Source: Boesenbergia rotunda (Eukaryota; Streptophyta; Magnoliopsida; Zingiberales; Zingiberaceae). From it: a stretch of 64,000 bases of DNA. The DNA is taken from contig JAGFNQ010000209.1 of the NCBI GenBank assembly GCA_024364735.1, positions 124,001-188,000 on the forward strand, written 5' to 3'. Both the position numbers and the translations under genes were made by a program. Below, piece after piece: positions 1 to 13,215 of this stretch. A model generated the notes under the pieces. That model did not search any database. It was not told the origin of the DNA and worked only from the letters and a program-made list of their open reading frames with translations. How positions within the stretch are numbered: the stretch's first letter is position 1; every line of letters starts with the position of its first letter.

Positions 1-344
1 GAAGATCATGATTTTGATGTGTGGGCGAATAGATTTAAAGTTAGAGTGTTATGTTGTATTTGATTTGTGTGATTGAGTTTGCAGGACTTGGAGAATCACA
101 CTTGGTAGACCTATCCGAGGGACGAGAGCCGAGGGAGGAGAGCTCCAAGGGCAAGCCGGGAAGTGGACTTCAAAGGGCACACGTGAAGGGTGGCATGGAG
201 GCAAGCCAAGGGAAGGCTTGTGTGCGCATCCGAGGGATGATAGCCAGAGGAAGAGGACTTCAAGAGGCGAGCCAAGGGAGCAGACCTGAAGGCACACGCG
301 AAGGAGAAGGTTTGGAGTGGCTGGAGCTGAGCTGGGAGGCAGGG

Positions 345-527
345 CAGTCGACTGGCATGAAGGCAGTCGACTGCCAAAACCCACAGAGAGTTCGCAGCCT
401 CGGATCAGTCGACTGGCCTTGGGGCAGTCGACTGGTATACCCCAAAATTAGCTGTTGGCTAGCTGTTTGCTAGCCATTGGCCGGCATTTAATGCCGGGCC
501 AGTCGACTGCCCTCGGGGAAGTCGACT
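345..527 (+). promoter_or_regulatory. Palindrome array upstream of the LTR TATA box
   Basis: The 10-base palindrome CAGTCGACTG, or its 8-base core AGTCGACT, occurs at 345-354, 364-373, 406-415, 425-434, 500-509 and 520-527. The last copy is about 40 bases before the TATA box at 568. The same array is in the 3' LTR (about 9340-9525), and two more copies lie near 8485-8515. By position this is a candidate U3 enhancer or factor-binding array; its function is inferred. Confidence 0.6.
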
Positions 528-567
528 GGTGCGAGTCTGGATAGACTGCGAATCTGTCCTTTTCACC

Positions 568-577
568 TATAAAAGGA
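568..577 (+). promoter_or_regulatory. TATA box of family-1 5' LTR
   Basis: CTATAAAAGG lies downstream of the palindrome array and about 350 bases before the LTR end. The matching site in the 3' LTR is at 9562-9571. Confidence 0.7.
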
Positions 578-925
578 GGCCTCGTTACACGTGTCTGTAC
601 AGTTCCGTACAGTAACGAAGTGCTACCAAATTGTAGAGTCATTCCTTGCTTCCTCCATCATCTTTCTACACCTGTAAAGAGGAAGCTTTTGCTGTAAACG
701 TTTCTCCACCTCAAGGAGACTTTTCGATAGTGAAAAGTGGTGCTCGCGGCGTGGATCCTTGGATTAGTCACCCATCTGGGTGGATACCAAGTAAAAGAAT
801 TCTTGTTAGCATTGTTATTTCCTTTACATATTATTTTCGCTGCGCTAACATCTGTGTAGAGATCAAAACGATCCGCGAAAGTGCATTCACCCCCCCCCTC
901 TGCACGCCCACATCGATCTATCAGT

Positions 926-937
926 TGGTATCAGAGC
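926..937 (+). other. Primer binding site (tRNA-iMet type)
   Basis: TGGTATCAGAGC begins two bases after the LTR end. It is the standard plant copia primer site, complementary to the 3' end of initiator methionine tRNA, and marks the start of minus-strand synthesis. Confidence 0.92.
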
Positions 938-981
938 AAGGTTCGTTTTGGAAGATCTAACAATCAACCAGAACATTTGTA

Positions 982-3900
982 ATGGCGTTTCAAGAGGGTT
1001 ACTCCACTACACGACCATCATTCTTCGACGGCAACGACTTCGCATACTGGAAAGGTAGAATGCAGTACTATCTTATGAATGACATAGAAACTTGGATAAG
1101 TGTTGCAGATGGCTTCGAGGCACCCGTCGATGAAAGAGGAGATCCTACCCCTATGAGAACATGGTCTAAAGAAGTGATGAAAAGGGCGTAGTCAAATGCC
1201 AAGGCCACCACCACACTGCAGTGCGGGCTCTCGAAGGAGCAACTGAACAAGGTGGGGCCATTCAAGAGTGCCAAAGAGCTATGGGACAAGTTGGTAGAAC
1301 TGAACGAGGGGTCAAACGAGTCCAGAAGAGCCAAGAAGGACTTGTTGGTGGCCCAACTGCAATCCCTCTCCATGAAGAGCAACGAGACCGTCAGTCAGCT
1401 GCATGGAAGTGTTGGGACCGGGTGCATGTTGACAAGGATACGGGTTCGTAATATTTTAAAATTTTACGTGCAGCGGAAGAATTAGCATAAAATAATTTCA
1501 CAAATTATTTTAACCACGTATCTAGCATGCGACCTTATGATGTGTGGACGTAATCATAAATTAAAACATTACGGAAAAGTAAACTAATTTACTTTGTACC
1601 TCGCGTAACTCGAAGAAAAGGGACGAGATCCAACCGTAGCGTCCCTTGGAAGCTTCGCCTCTATTCGCGTCCACTCCGAGTTCTCTTCGGGATGACTTCG
1701 CAAAGTCACGAGTTTTGTGCCGACGAGAACTACTAGATTCTCTAATGGCACAACTAGAAGAACAAGAGAAAAGAATGGAAACTAACCGCCAAGAACCGGA
1801 ATCGAAATTCCGGGAAGGAAGGAGATGTGATCCGCTTCTTCTTCTTCTTGGTTGGCTTCTCCTTGGTGTTGATGGCTCACGGAAATGTTCAAAGGAAGGT
1901 GGTGCGCCGGCCCTAGGGTGGAAGGTGCGCCGGCCCTAGCTTGTAGAGGAGGGCGCCGGCCCTAGGAGGAAGGAGAAGGGGAGGAAGGGAATAAAAGAGA
2001 GAGAGGGAGAGAGTTAATCTCTTGATTACTCTATTTCGATTAGGAATTCAAGGCTTGCCTTTGGTTCCTTTATATAGTGGCCTCTCCCTTACCAAGTCTC
2101 ACTTTTAACGGAATTAACGGAATTAGTTATCATAAGAATTTTATCTTATAAAATTTCTTATGACTTATTCCGTTATGCCTAGTTTTATTATAACTAACTT
2201 TATAATAAAACAAATTCTTCTCTCCTTTAATTATGGAATAAATTTTATAAGAAATTTATAAACTTTCTTATTATGAAAAAATCAATTCATAATTGATTTT
2301 ATAAAATTAAAATAAACCATTCCATGGATCATTTTAATTTCCATAAAAAGAATAAATTTCTATAAATTTATTTATATAAATTTCTTTATACAAATTTATT
2401 TATCCATAATTTATAAAACAAATCGCGCTAGATTTATTTTATTAATTAAACCAAATAAATTGGTTTCTTCCCCTTGTTGTGGTCGGCCAAACCAAGCCGA
2501 ACCGTTCGCGAATTAAACTCATTTAATTCGCCCAATAAGCCTTCAAAAGACTTAGCCATTTTAAGTTTCCGTTGCGCCTCTGATTAACTCAGATTCGACT
2601 TATTTCTCTTGATTGAAAAATCTAATTTTCAACTCGTTTTAAATCCCTTGGATTACTCGTAGTGCGTGTGACTAAATAGGCTTTCGATTTATGTTGGCCG
2701 TCTATAATTAACCAATTATAGAACGGTCATGACTGGCACCTAGTAGTACATCATGACCCCCAATTAATCGAAAGATCAACGGTTTGACCTCAGAAGTAAT
2801 TCCGAAACCCTTCAGCAGCTCTAATGAATCGTGCCACATTCCCTTCACCATCTTATACCCACTTGGTTCAGGACATGGTCTGTGTGTGTCAGTCCCCACT
2901 AGGCTGACTACGTCACACCTAGCCCAAGTATTGTCTTTCTCGTCCTTTGGATTTCTAATTACTCTCATGTATTTAAGAGACTCATACTCTAAACATGACA
3001 TGCTCTGGCCAGAGGCTTTGAGTAACAATCCGACGATAGGCCTGGGTATACATCTCCTCGCAAGAAGTGGTGAATCATTTGTAGGCTGTTTAAACATCTT
3101 CGGGCATTTCGGCTTATACCCAATCATCCTGGGTCCATACCTCCTTGGAGATGCTTGCTTAAGATGTTAAAGTATAAGTCTCCATGACCAAGATGACTTG
3201 AACACCGCAAGTCAAAGGAACATCGCACTTAAGCTGCAGTAAGAACTTCACTGACATATCTATATAGATTACCATATGAAGTTTTACAGCTAGTCACTCC
3301 AATGAACTAGTTCCCTTAACTAGCATCCATGTTTATCTCCGGACATCCCAATGTCACCAGCCAGTGAGAATCAGCTGATTAGAGAATAACCCATGCTAGT
3401 CTCAACAGAATTGATAATGTCCGTTTTTATCAATTCATCGACTAGGGATATTTTCAATACTTCACAATTGCACATTTAGAGATAATCACTAGTTGTGATC
3501 CCATCACAAATTCTCTTATGCTGTGAATTGTATTGCGGACATTCAGTAGATGAGTTTAAGATCCCAATCAAATACATAAACATGTATACTCAAATAGTAA
3601 ATTATCATTTATTAAAATGAATATTTACAATCATAAGGCGATTGCCTTAGGACACTTCTCTCATATCACTAACAGGAAGGGTAAAGGAAGTGATCAACGA
3701 GCTCCATGTGATTGGAGAGAAAATCGAAAACTGGGATATCGTCAGGTATGTCTTACAAGCCTTCCTGAGAACCACCCTGTGGGCATCCATGGTTGATGCT
3801 TACAAGGTATCAAGGGACTTATCTTTAGTTAAATTAGACGATCTATTTTGTGAATTTGAACTGCACGAGCAAGCTAACATTTCGGCAAAAGAGAAAGGTA

Positions 3901-4880
3901 TTGCTTTTGTTGCAGAAAGGGAGAAGAAGAGGAGAAAGGAAAAGAAGAAGGTGATCTACTCATCATCCTCAGACTCAGAGGAGTCAAGTGCCTCCATGGA
4001 CAGTGACCAAGAGGCCTTTATGGTAAGGAAATTTCATAAAGCATTCAAAAGTTTTTCTAACAAATCATATGCTAGGAAAGGGGCCAAAGGTAAGGGTAAG
4101 GCCAAGGAGATAATCTGCTACAACTGTCACCAAGAGGGACATATGAAGAACGAGTGTCCCCAGTTGAAGAAGAGGGAGGACAAGAAGGAAGAGAAGAAGA
4201 AGAGTGACAAGAAGAGATCAAAGGGGAAGGAGAAGAGTGCCACCAACCTCAAGGTGACTTGGGACGATCCCTCATCCTTAGAGGAAGAAGAAGAGCAAGT
4301 CTCCCATTTCGCTCTTATGGAACAAGATGATTCAGACTCTTCAGACGATGAACGAAGCTCAAGCAGTGAAGATGAGAGCTCCTCCACCTCATCATCATCA
4401 GAGTCAGAAGCTTCGGTAAGTGAGGTATACCACTTACCCTCTTCTACCTTAGTGAAAATCATTTCTAGCATGAACATGGATTTAGCTAAGGCTAAAAGTA
4501 GAATTAAGGACCTTAAGGAAGAAATTGTCATGCTTAGAGTAGAAGCTATTAAACTTAAAGATTTGCATGCTAGCTCTACCTCTTCACATGTTTCACATAT
4601 TGAAAATGAAAATAAGGAGTTAAGGCAACAAGTAGATAACCTCACAAAGGCCCTAAGGAAATTCCAAGTAGGATCTAGTAACCTAGACATGATCATAAAC
4701 AGTCAAAGGGCTGTATATAACAAGGCCGGACTGGGTTATAGGCCTAAAACTAAGGAAGTAGCATTCGTCTCACTTACCGGTAGGATTGGTGCATCTAGGA
4801 GACTAGGGGCTAGGGGAACCACAAAGAAAGCATGGGTACCTAAGAAATTTTTAAATGATGCTTCTGGATCAAAAATATGA
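982..4880 (+). pseudogene. gag: Family-1 copia gag, interrupted by a solo LTR
   Basis: Gag is the capsid/nucleocapsid protein of the retrotransposon. The start at 982 is the first ATG after the primer site and gives a typical SIRE-lineage N-terminus (FFDGNDFAYWKGRMQYYL). Removing the LTR insertion (1410-3674) and one target copy leaves the frame continuous. A single CCHC zinc knuckle, CYNCHQEGHMKNEC, is encoded near 4115-4160, with Lys-rich, acidic and Ser-rich stretches around it and a coiled-coil-like region before the C-terminus. In-frame stops are TAG at 1189-1191 and TGA at 4878-4880. Pol follows in the same frame, so the ancestor probably had one gag-pol ORF. The copy is dead through the insertion and the stops. 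Confidence 0.9.
1405..3679 (-). mobile_element. Solo LTR of family 2 with target duplication, inserted in gag
   Basis: The LTR occupies 1410-3674 (2265 bp) with TGTTGG...CTAACA ends and is flanked by the 5-bp duplication GGAAG (1405-1409, 3675-3679). It is the reverse complement of the LTRs at 14004, 37256 and 57241, so it lies in - orientation. It has no internal region, which is the signature of LTR-LTR recombination. It entered gag after the family-1 element had integrated. Confidence 0.93.
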
Positions 4881-7800
4881 GTACCAAAAGAGTGTGTTTT
4901 TCGTGTTTAGGTAAAAGTGAAGGAGGCCCCAACCTTATGGATAGTAGATAGTGGATGCTCAAGACACATGACCTGAGATGTGAGCAAGTTCACCACTATT
5001 AGCTACTTAAGAGAAGGGACGGTCTCCTTTGGGAACAGTGGAAAGTTAAGGATCATTAGTAGGGGCACAATTGAGGTATCTCCCACTATTTCAATTCATA
5101 AGGTACTTTTAATTAAGGATATGAAGTTTAATTTATTAAGTGTAAGTTAATTATGTGATGTCGGGTTTAGAGTAGAATTTCATGCTAAGAAATGTGTAAT
5201 AAGGCAAAGTGAATCAAACACTATCATATTAGAAGGGTTTAGAGAGGCAAACTTGTATTATCTTGATCTATCTTATGCTACTAACAATGTTGTTAAGTGT
5301 CTCATGTCCAAAGAAGAAGAAGGGTGGCTATGGCACTGGAGACTTGGACACGTCAACATGAGAAGCATTGCAAGAGTGGCCAAGGAAGAATTGGTGAAGG
5401 GACTCCCAATGATCAAGTACGAAAAGAACAAGTTGTATGATGCATGCCAAGAGGGTAAGCAATCCAAAGCATCACACAAAGGTAAAACTTTAATTAACAC
5501 TTCATTGCCTTTAGAACTTTTACATATAGACTTATTTGATTGTCATAGTACTCCATCACTTGTAGGAAGTAAGTATTGCTTAGTGATAGTTGATGACTTT
5601 TCTAGGTTTACTTGGGTCTACTTCTTGAAACATAAGGATGATACCCTAGAAATCTTTATAGGTTTTAGTAAAAGGGTAGAAAACGAAAAGAACATCAAAA
5701 TAAACCGAATTAGGAGTGACCATGGTGGGGAGTTCCAAAACGCTAGTTTCACACAATTTTGTGTTGAAAATGGGTACAAGCATGAGTTTTCATGCCCTAG
5801 GACTCCTCAACAAAATAGGGTAGTTGAGAGGAAAAACCGAGCCCTACAAGAAGCTGCTAGGACTATGCTTAATGCTTATTCTCTTCCTAGTTATTTTTGG
5901 GCCGAAGCGGTTAACACCGCTTGCTATATCCAAAATCGGGTGTTGGTACATAGGTTTTTAGGAAAAACACCATTTGAACTTTGGAATGGAAGAGTACCCC
6001 AAGTCCACTATTTTAGAGTCTTTGGATGTAAAGTTTACATCTTAAACACCAAAGACGACCTACGAAAATTTGAGTCAAAAGCCGATGAAGGAATCTTAGT
6101 AGGGTATTCATTGACTAGTAGGGGTTACAGAGTGTACAACAAGAGGACAAAAGTAATTGAGGAGTCCTCAAATGTCAAATTTGATGAAACCACTAGTACT
6201 TACCCTAGAAAGGCTTCTATTGATAAGGATATAGAAGAAGTCCAACCCCTTGCCCAAAGACTTCAAGACTTACATTTGGAGGGCATTGATCAAGGGGGAG
6301 TAAGAAACACACTAGAGGATGAGGAAGAAGGAGTAAATGAACCTACAACCTCTAGACCCTTGAGACATCATCATGATCATCCCATTGACCAAATTGTGGG
6401 TGATGTCACTCAAGGAGTAAGGACTAGGTCATACTTTAGGGATCAAACTAGTCAAATAGCTCTAATCTCCCAATTAGAACCCAAGATCATTGATGAAGCA
6501 TTGGGAGATGTTGATTGGGTCTTGGCCATGCAAGAAGAGCTAAACCAATTTGAAAGAAGTGAAGTATGGGAGCTAGTTCCTAGACCCACTGATTGTACCA
6601 TTGTGACCACTAGATGGGTCTTTAGGAACAAATTAGATGACCAAGGTAAAATCACTAGGAACAAGGCTAGATTGGTAGTTAGGGGGTTTAATCAAGTTGA
6701 GGGGTTAGATTATGATGAGACCTATGCCCCCGTAGCTAGGTTAGAATCAATTAGAATTCTACTAGCCTATGCCGCTCACATGGGTTTTACACTTCATCAA
6801 ATGGATGTGAAGTCGGCATTCCTAAATGGGATCATTAAGGAAGAGGTTTATGTAGAACAACCCCCCGGGTTTGAGGACCCTAACTATCCAAGACACGTAT
6901 TTAAATTAAGAAAAGCCTTATATGGATTGAAACAAGCTCCCCGGGCTTGGTATGAGAGGCTTTCTTCATTTTTGGTGTCTAAGGGGTTTAGGAGAGGAAC
7001 AATTGACCCGACATTGTTCCTAAAATCTAAGGATAAGGACATATTTGTTGCCCAAGTCTATGTAGACGATATCATTTTTGGGTCAACAAATAATGACTTC
7101 CTACAAGAATTCATCAAGTGTATGGAAGATGAATTTGAGATGAGTCTTGTAGGAGAGTTAACCTTTTTCTTAGGCCTTCAAGTTAAGCAAACTAATGAAG
7201 GTACACATGTATTTCAAACCAAATATGCTAAAGAGATGCTAAAGAAATTTGGTTTAGAACATGCTAAAGAAGCATCTACACCCATAGGAACTAATGTGAA
7301 AATGGATAGTGACCTTGAAGGCAAAATGGTAGACTCTAAACAATATAGGAGCATGATTGGTAGCCTCCTATACCTAACCGCTAGTAGACCCAACATACTT
7401 TTTGCGGTAGGTATGTGTGCAAGGTACCAATCTTGTGCCAAAGAGTCCCATTTGATTGTAGTCAAAAGGATCCTAAGGTATGTGAAAGGAACCCTAAATG
7501 TCGGACTTTGGTATCCTAGAACCCCAAATGTTGACCTAATTGGATACACCGATTCGGATTATGTGGGTTGCAAGCTAGATTGGAAGAGTACAAGTGGAGG
7601 ATGTCAATTCCTTGGGTCTTCTTTAGTTAGTTGGAGTAGTAGGAAACAACCATGCGTTGCCCTATCAACAACGGAAGCAGAATATGTGGCAATGGGTGGA
7701 TGTGTTTCCCAACTTCTTTGGATCATGCACACCTTAGAGGACTATGAGCTACATTACACCAAGGTCAAAGTCTTGTGTGATAATGTAAGCATGATCAACC

Positions 7801-8006
7801 TAACTAAAAATCCGGTTCACCATTCTAGAACAAAACACATTGAAGTGAAACATCACTTCATTAGAGACCATGTGGCAAGGGGAGACATAGAACTACACTA
7901 TGTTGAATCAAAGTCGAACCTAGCCGACATCTTTACCAAGCCTCTTCCCGAATCGGAGTTTTCATCCTTAAGAAGAGGCCTTGGAATGTGTTTTGTAGAA
8001 GTATAG
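4881..8006 (+). pseudogene. pol: Family-1 copia pol: protease, integrase, RT, RNase H
   Basis: Polyprotein of Ty1/copia order. The protease has the active-site motif DSGCSRHMT at about 4947-4973. The pre-integrase zinc region begins WLWHWRLGH near 5325. The integrase core has its DDE residues in HIDLFD, RSDHGGEF and VERKNR. Reverse transcriptase has YVDD at 7059-7070 with the SIRE-like context YVDDIIFGSTN. RNase H has STTEAEY near 7670 and a C-terminus with NLADIFTKPLPE. The frame is shared with gag. In-frame stops at 4878 (TGA), 4908 (TAG), 4974 (TGA) and 5148 (TAA) break the protease end, but 5253-8006 is open for 917 codons. Confidence 0.93.
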
Positions 8007-8966
8007 ACTGAACTTGGAGACCTTAGCTTTGAAAAAGGGTGCTTGATCCATTAGGGTGATACATTTGGCTCACTTGTGCTTGTGGCACATTGTTGAACCA
8101 TTAAAAGTATCAAAATATCAAAAACCTAACCAACTATGGGGAGGCAAGCGTTTAATCAATGGACACTTAGCCAAAGATCATAGTTGGACATTTTAAAACT
8201 TTGAAAGCCATTTTATGTTTTACATACTGTGTCATACTTTTAAAAGTCACATATTTGCAAAATTGGTTTCAAAGGTTGATACAAAATGTAATGCTTTTCA
8301 AAACTTTTGGGTTTTTATCAAAAGACGTGCATGGTTGAAATTTTATATGGTTTAATATTTTTTCCTGATAGAGTATAACATTTCAAACATGTATGCAACA
8401 TTTCACAATTTTTGGAATTTTCTGGAATTTTCTGGGAGTTTCTGAAATTCGACAGAAAAGCTGAAATTTCAGACTGATGGCGTATCAGTCGACTGCCCTA
8501 TGGGCAGTCGACTGGCACGGCTATTTTCAGCTGCTGTAAGAAAATTCAGAAATCAGTAATTCTCACATGTGATACCCTAGGATTTGGTTGCTTGAGGCAA
8601 TCATTTTGATGGTGTCAAAGGGGAGAATGGGCGGTTTAAGTTAGAATTTTGACTTAAAATGGATGATTTTAGATATTTTGTCTAACTTAGACCTTGAAAG
8701 GTTAAAATTTGGAGAGAAGACATGGATTAAGGGGGAGGTACCTCTTAGGTTTGGATATGTCTTACATTCTTATTGATGTTGTTAAGTGAAAACTTAACTT
8801 GGAATATGATTAGAATTGAAACTATGGAGAGGACATAGGTTAAGGGGGAGGTTACCTCTTAGGGTTATTATGTCTCATAATGTTTCAATTGCTATCTTTT
8901 GCTATTGCTATTGCTGTTATTTATCTCTAACTTAAACATATTGCCACACATCAAAAAGGGGGAGAT
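8007..8966 (+). other. Family-1 3' untranslated region and polypurine tract
   Basis: About 960 bases follow pol with no credible ORF. Two CAGTCGACTG palindromes lie near 8485-8515. A polypurine tract (AAAAAGGGGGAGA, 8953-8965) immediately precedes the 3' LTR and would prime plus-strand synthesis. Two diverged copies of an AGGGGGAGGT-containing segment lie near 8728 and 8840. Confidence 0.75.
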
Positions 8967-9917
8967 TGTTGAGGCAATCGACCCTTTAAATGATTGGAAG
9001 ATCATGGTTTTGATGTGTGGGCGAATAGGTTTAAAGTTAGAGTGTTATGTTGTATTTGATTTGTGTGATTGAGTTTGCAGGACTTGGAGAATCACACTTG
9101 GTGGACCTATCCGAGGGACGAGAGCCGAGGGAGGAGAGCTCCAAGGGCAAGCCGGGAAGTGGACTTCAAAGGGCACACGTGAAGGGTGGCATGGAGGCAA
9201 GCCAAGGGAAGGCTTGTGTGCGCATCCGAGGGACGATAGCCAGAGGAAGAGGACTTCAAGAGGCGAGCCAAGGGAGCAGACCTGAAGGCACACGCGAAGG
9301 AGAAGGTTTGTAGTGGCTAGAGCAGAGCTGGGCGGCAGGGCAGTCGACTGGCCTGAAGGCAGTCGACTGCCAAAACCCACAGAGAGTTCGCAGCCTCGGA
9401 TCAGTCGACTGGCCTTGGGGCAGTCGACTGGTATACCCCAAAACTAGCCATTGGCTAGCTGTTTGCTAGCCGTTGGCCGGCATTTAATGCCGGGCCAGTC
9501 GACTGCCCTCGGGGAAGTCGACTGGTGCGAGTCTGGACAGACTGCGAATCTGTCCTTTTCACCTATAAAAAGAGGCCTCGTTACACGTGTCTGTACAGTT
9601 CTGTACAGTAACGAAGTGCTGCCAAATTGTAGAGTGATTCCTTGCTTCCTCCATCATCTTTCTACACCTGTAAAGAGGAAGCTTTTGCTGTAAACGTTTC
9701 TCCACCTCAAGGAGACTTTTCGATAGTGAAAAGTGGTGCTCGCGGCGTGGATCCTTGGATTAGTCACCCATCTGGGTGGATACCAAGTAAAAGAATTCTT
9801 GTTAGCATTGTTATTTCCTTTACATATTATTTCTGCTGCGCTAACATCTGTGTAGAGATCAAAACGATCCGCGAAAGTGCATTCACCCCCCCTCTGCACG
9901 CCCACATCGATCTATCA
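8967..9917 (+). repeat. 3' LTR of family-1 copia element
   Basis: 951 bp from TGTTGAGG to CTATCA, paired with 1-923. It follows the polypurine tract directly. The next five bases, GATAT (9918-9922), would be the right target duplication; the left partner is outside the window. TATA box at 9562-9571. Confidence 0.93.
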
Positions 9918-11229
9918 GATATAGCATATAAGTTTACTCTTATCTATAACAGACCATGCATAGCAATATGACAATATCAATAAGATAAGTCAAGGGTACC
10001 CGCCTCCAAATAGAAGAATCCAAATGCGAAGAGAACCACCCACCAATATCAGCAATAAAAATCCAAATCAAGTCCCTGTATCAAGGACAGATTTAATTAG
10101 CTATTACAAAAATAGTAACTAGCTAATTAATCCCTAATCCGTTCTAGGGTTAACCTAATCCGCCCCTTTCCATTTAATTACCTTTACTTAAATAGAAGGT
10201 TCGTAATTACCCCGATTAGATTCCAATTAGGTTTTGAAATTTGAATTTATCAAGTTAGCTCATTAGGTTTAAATTTCCAAATAAAACCTAATCCATTCAC
10301 TCTTCAAACTATCCAAATGCTTCATCTCCAAATGAAGCTCACGGCAAGCACACCCAAGTTGATGCCAATTGTTTCAACTTAACCTAAACAGAATGCTACT
10401 GATTAGAACTAATTGCAATGGCGTGTATAAAAACCAATTTCTAAAGTAAAATCATGCTCATAACCTCCCAAATTGAAAACCCAAATGCATCAATCTTACC
10501 AAAATACGGAAGTCGCACCAAGCCCCCTGTTTAGATCTGGCCAAGAACAAGGACCACGATGAAGTTTCGGAAAGTGGTCTTCTCCTTCGAAGAGCCTGCC
10601 ACAAACCCCAGATTCATCCACTGCCCTAATGCAAAAGTTGGAAATGGGCGATAACAAATCAACGGCAACAAAACACAGCAAACCTCAAACATCCAAAGGA
10701 AGAGGAACGGAGAAAGGCATGGAAACAAGCCGATTGTAACAGGAAGATCTTCCCCAATCAAGAGCATCTCGAAGTAGTCGCAGCCATGCCTGACGCCGGT
10801 GACGAATCCAACCCCCGACGATGATACATCATCAACGACCAGCAATGCAAGAAATACGGTTGGATCTGAGGCTACTCCGGCTCAAGCAAGTGGTGGCTCC
10901 GGCGACTAGGGCACAGATGAGGAGGAAGAAAGGAAGGAGTCGGGTCTGTGGCTACGCCCGAGCGGAGAGAAGAGAGGAGAGGTCAGCGTGGCTTCTCTGG
11001 CAGCTAGGTCACGCGAGGGGAGGAGAAGAAGTCAGGTCGGCTGCGTTTTAGGGCTCGGGCGAGCGGAAAGAGACTTTAATAAAAGGGGGGTCTTTTGCAG
11101 AAAAGCCCCTCATTTTTCTCAAATTCATCCTCTACCCTTAGGGTCAACATTTTAATCATTTAACTCTACCCTTTATTATAATCCACCTCAATAAATATTT
11201 AAGGTTAAATTGTTTACACATTTGATAAC
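9918..11229. other. Intergenic or relic DNA with UTR-like segment on - strand
   Basis: No ORF here resembles a known protein. On the - strand, about 11090 to 10500 has the look of a plant 5' UTR or LTR R-U5 region: a TTTATTAAAG-type TATA near 11075-11085, then a GC-richer leader, then a possible splice donor (TTTGGTAAG) near 10500. It could be a gypsy LTR piece or the first exon of a lost gene; I cannot decide. Confidence 0.35.
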
Positions 11230-12240
11230 CCTAAATCTTCCAATATATTTTTCAAAAATTTATTTTACTGGTTTTGAATTTGCCATATTTAACAGCATGT
11301 ATCAGAGTTGTAGTGGAGTAAGGATTGTATAGTGCCTCTAGTTTGGGTGGAAACAATGCTGAAATGAAGTGTACCCAGGTTCTGTTGTGTGCCAGCCTCC
11401 ACTGATCGGTCATTGGACCGATCAGACATTGTCTGATCGGACTGGGGATCGGTCTGGATAGCTCCTGATCGGTCTGGGGATCGATCAGGTGACGATCAGT
11501 AGCTGAAATTTTAGATTTCTGAACTGCTCTCTGCCAAAGTTTCAATCTTTCAGTTAACAACTTACTCTTCAATTCAAATAGCTTCTTGCTTTCATCTTCA
11601 AATCAGAAATCTAACTCAGCATTTGACTCACACTTCATGTTTCCCTTTTCTTTTTCTTTTCTTTTCTTTTGTTCTTTTTTCCAGCTGCTTCTTTTGGTTT
11701 TCTATTTTTGTTTGCAGCTAACTTCTGTTTCTCTTTCTTTTCTTTTGTTTTCTTTTCTTCTTCAGCTACAATTCAGATCCATAACTTCGCAACCTTGAGC
11801 TCTTCATGTCAATAGAGCACTAAGTGCTCCACTTGGTACCACTTTAAGCATTGAAACACCAAATCAAATTCAATTGTAACCTTCTTGTGTAGACTACCTC
11901 CTTCCCTTTTGGAATTCCCCTCATGTCAATAGAATTTGAAATGTCAAATCATATTCAAGAATCTATGTATTACACATGTAAATTTCACTCCCCAATTCTT
12001 GCAACTCTTTCTTGATACACCACTCCATCTTGCAACTCTTTCTTAAAACTCTTCATTCCATTTTTTCCTGTTTTTTTTTACATCATATCCCTCATACTCT
12101 TCACCTCTTCAAGTCATTCAAAATCGCTTATCACTATGATTCAACCAAAAGAGACTTCCAAATTTTCCAAAATTTTCAAATTATCATTTCTTTCCACAAC
12201 TTTTTCAAGCTCTAGCCACCTCCCCCACACTTAAACTTTT
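11230..12240 (-). other. Probable 3' flank of a gypsy-type element, low complexity
   Basis: The segment holds several GATCGGTC/GACCGATC motifs (11400-11500), a pyrimidine-rich run (11640-11770) and, at its right end, a - strand polypurine-like signal read as AAGTGTGGGGGAGG near 12220-12235. That signal is common before the 3' LTR in plant gypsy elements. No LTR matching 18306-20040 is visible, so the 3' LTR is probably deleted or very diverged. No coding sequence is seen. Confidence 0.4.
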
Positions 12241-13215
12241 GTCCGTCTCGGGCAAAGTAGCATCAAGAAAAATCTTAAGTAACCAAGTCTATTGAGAGAA
12301 ATAGTTATGAGCAAAAAATGGAGAAGGAAAATAGAATACAAATAAGACCAACAAGCAATGTTGCAAGAGTTTATATGAAAAAGGTACACTAAGTGTTTCA
12401 CCTCTATAAATGTGGTCCAATCATAGAAATATGGTTTTGAAAGAACCTAAGCAAGTTCTAGAGTATAATCACATGTGTGTATCACAAAAATTAGGTCAAA
12501 TCCTCACTAGGTAAAAAGAATTCATCTCAAGTCATCACTCTAGAGTCCATAACTAAGAAGTACTCAAGCAACCAAGAATTTTCATCCAATGGCTCAAATC
12601 CTAAGTTTTAACAACCAAATTTAATTTGCTTTCAAAAGACTCTAAAATGATATAAGAAAATCTAGATGGATACATTTATTCCTAGTCATGCAAGAAATAA
12701 AATGCCAAAAGGGATAAAATGGTATCTACAATGAATCTTTATTTTCTCTACACTACCCAAGCATTTATTAGTAAGAACTGATTTAAAAGAAAATTTTACT
12801 TCTGAAAAATATAAAAATGAAACATGCAATAAAAGAAAATGCAAGAAAGAACAAACTCCCCTTTATTTCTGGCGGTCGGAGTCTATCAAGAAATAATCTC
12901 CATTGCGGTAGTGGAGGAGTATGAGTAGTTGAGAGAGCATTCTTCATGTGATCCATGTCATGGTGCATTGCTCCCCCACACTTAAACTTCACATAAATAT
13001 GTTCAGGTGACCGAAGGCGGTTAAGGTACAACATCCATGTAAGAGGTGGAGTGCTATGAATCAAAGTGAGATCAACTCCGCCCTCTTGATGCTTTTCGGA
13101 AGTCCTTCCAGGAGGTTGGAGTCTGTTTAGATGGAGCACCCACTCCAGACGCCTACGTGACCCTGCAAAACCATGCAATACCTCCCTCATGTATGCATGG
13201 TAAGAATGAAATGAA

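Larger units (their letters stand above)
1..923 (+). repeat. 5' LTR (partial) of family-1 SIRE-like copia element
   Basis: This segment matches 8997-9917 as a direct repeat with roughly 20 differences, about 2 percent, so the element is fairly young. About 30 bases of its left end lie before the window. It ends in CTATCA at 923, just before a tRNA-iMet primer site. It holds six AGTCGACT-type palindromes (345-527), a TATA box (CTATAAAAGG, 568-577) and therefore a likely transcription start near 600. No target duplication can be checked on this side. Confidence 0.93.

Noticed and set aside
2708..3170. ORFs on both strands inside the family-2 solo LTR
   Set aside because: The same region in the other family-2 LTRs is frame-broken, and it lies in LTR sequence with no domain.
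10531..10845. 104-codon ORF on the - strand
   Set aside because: No recognisable domain and no homologous copy in the window; more like UTR or LTR leader sequence.
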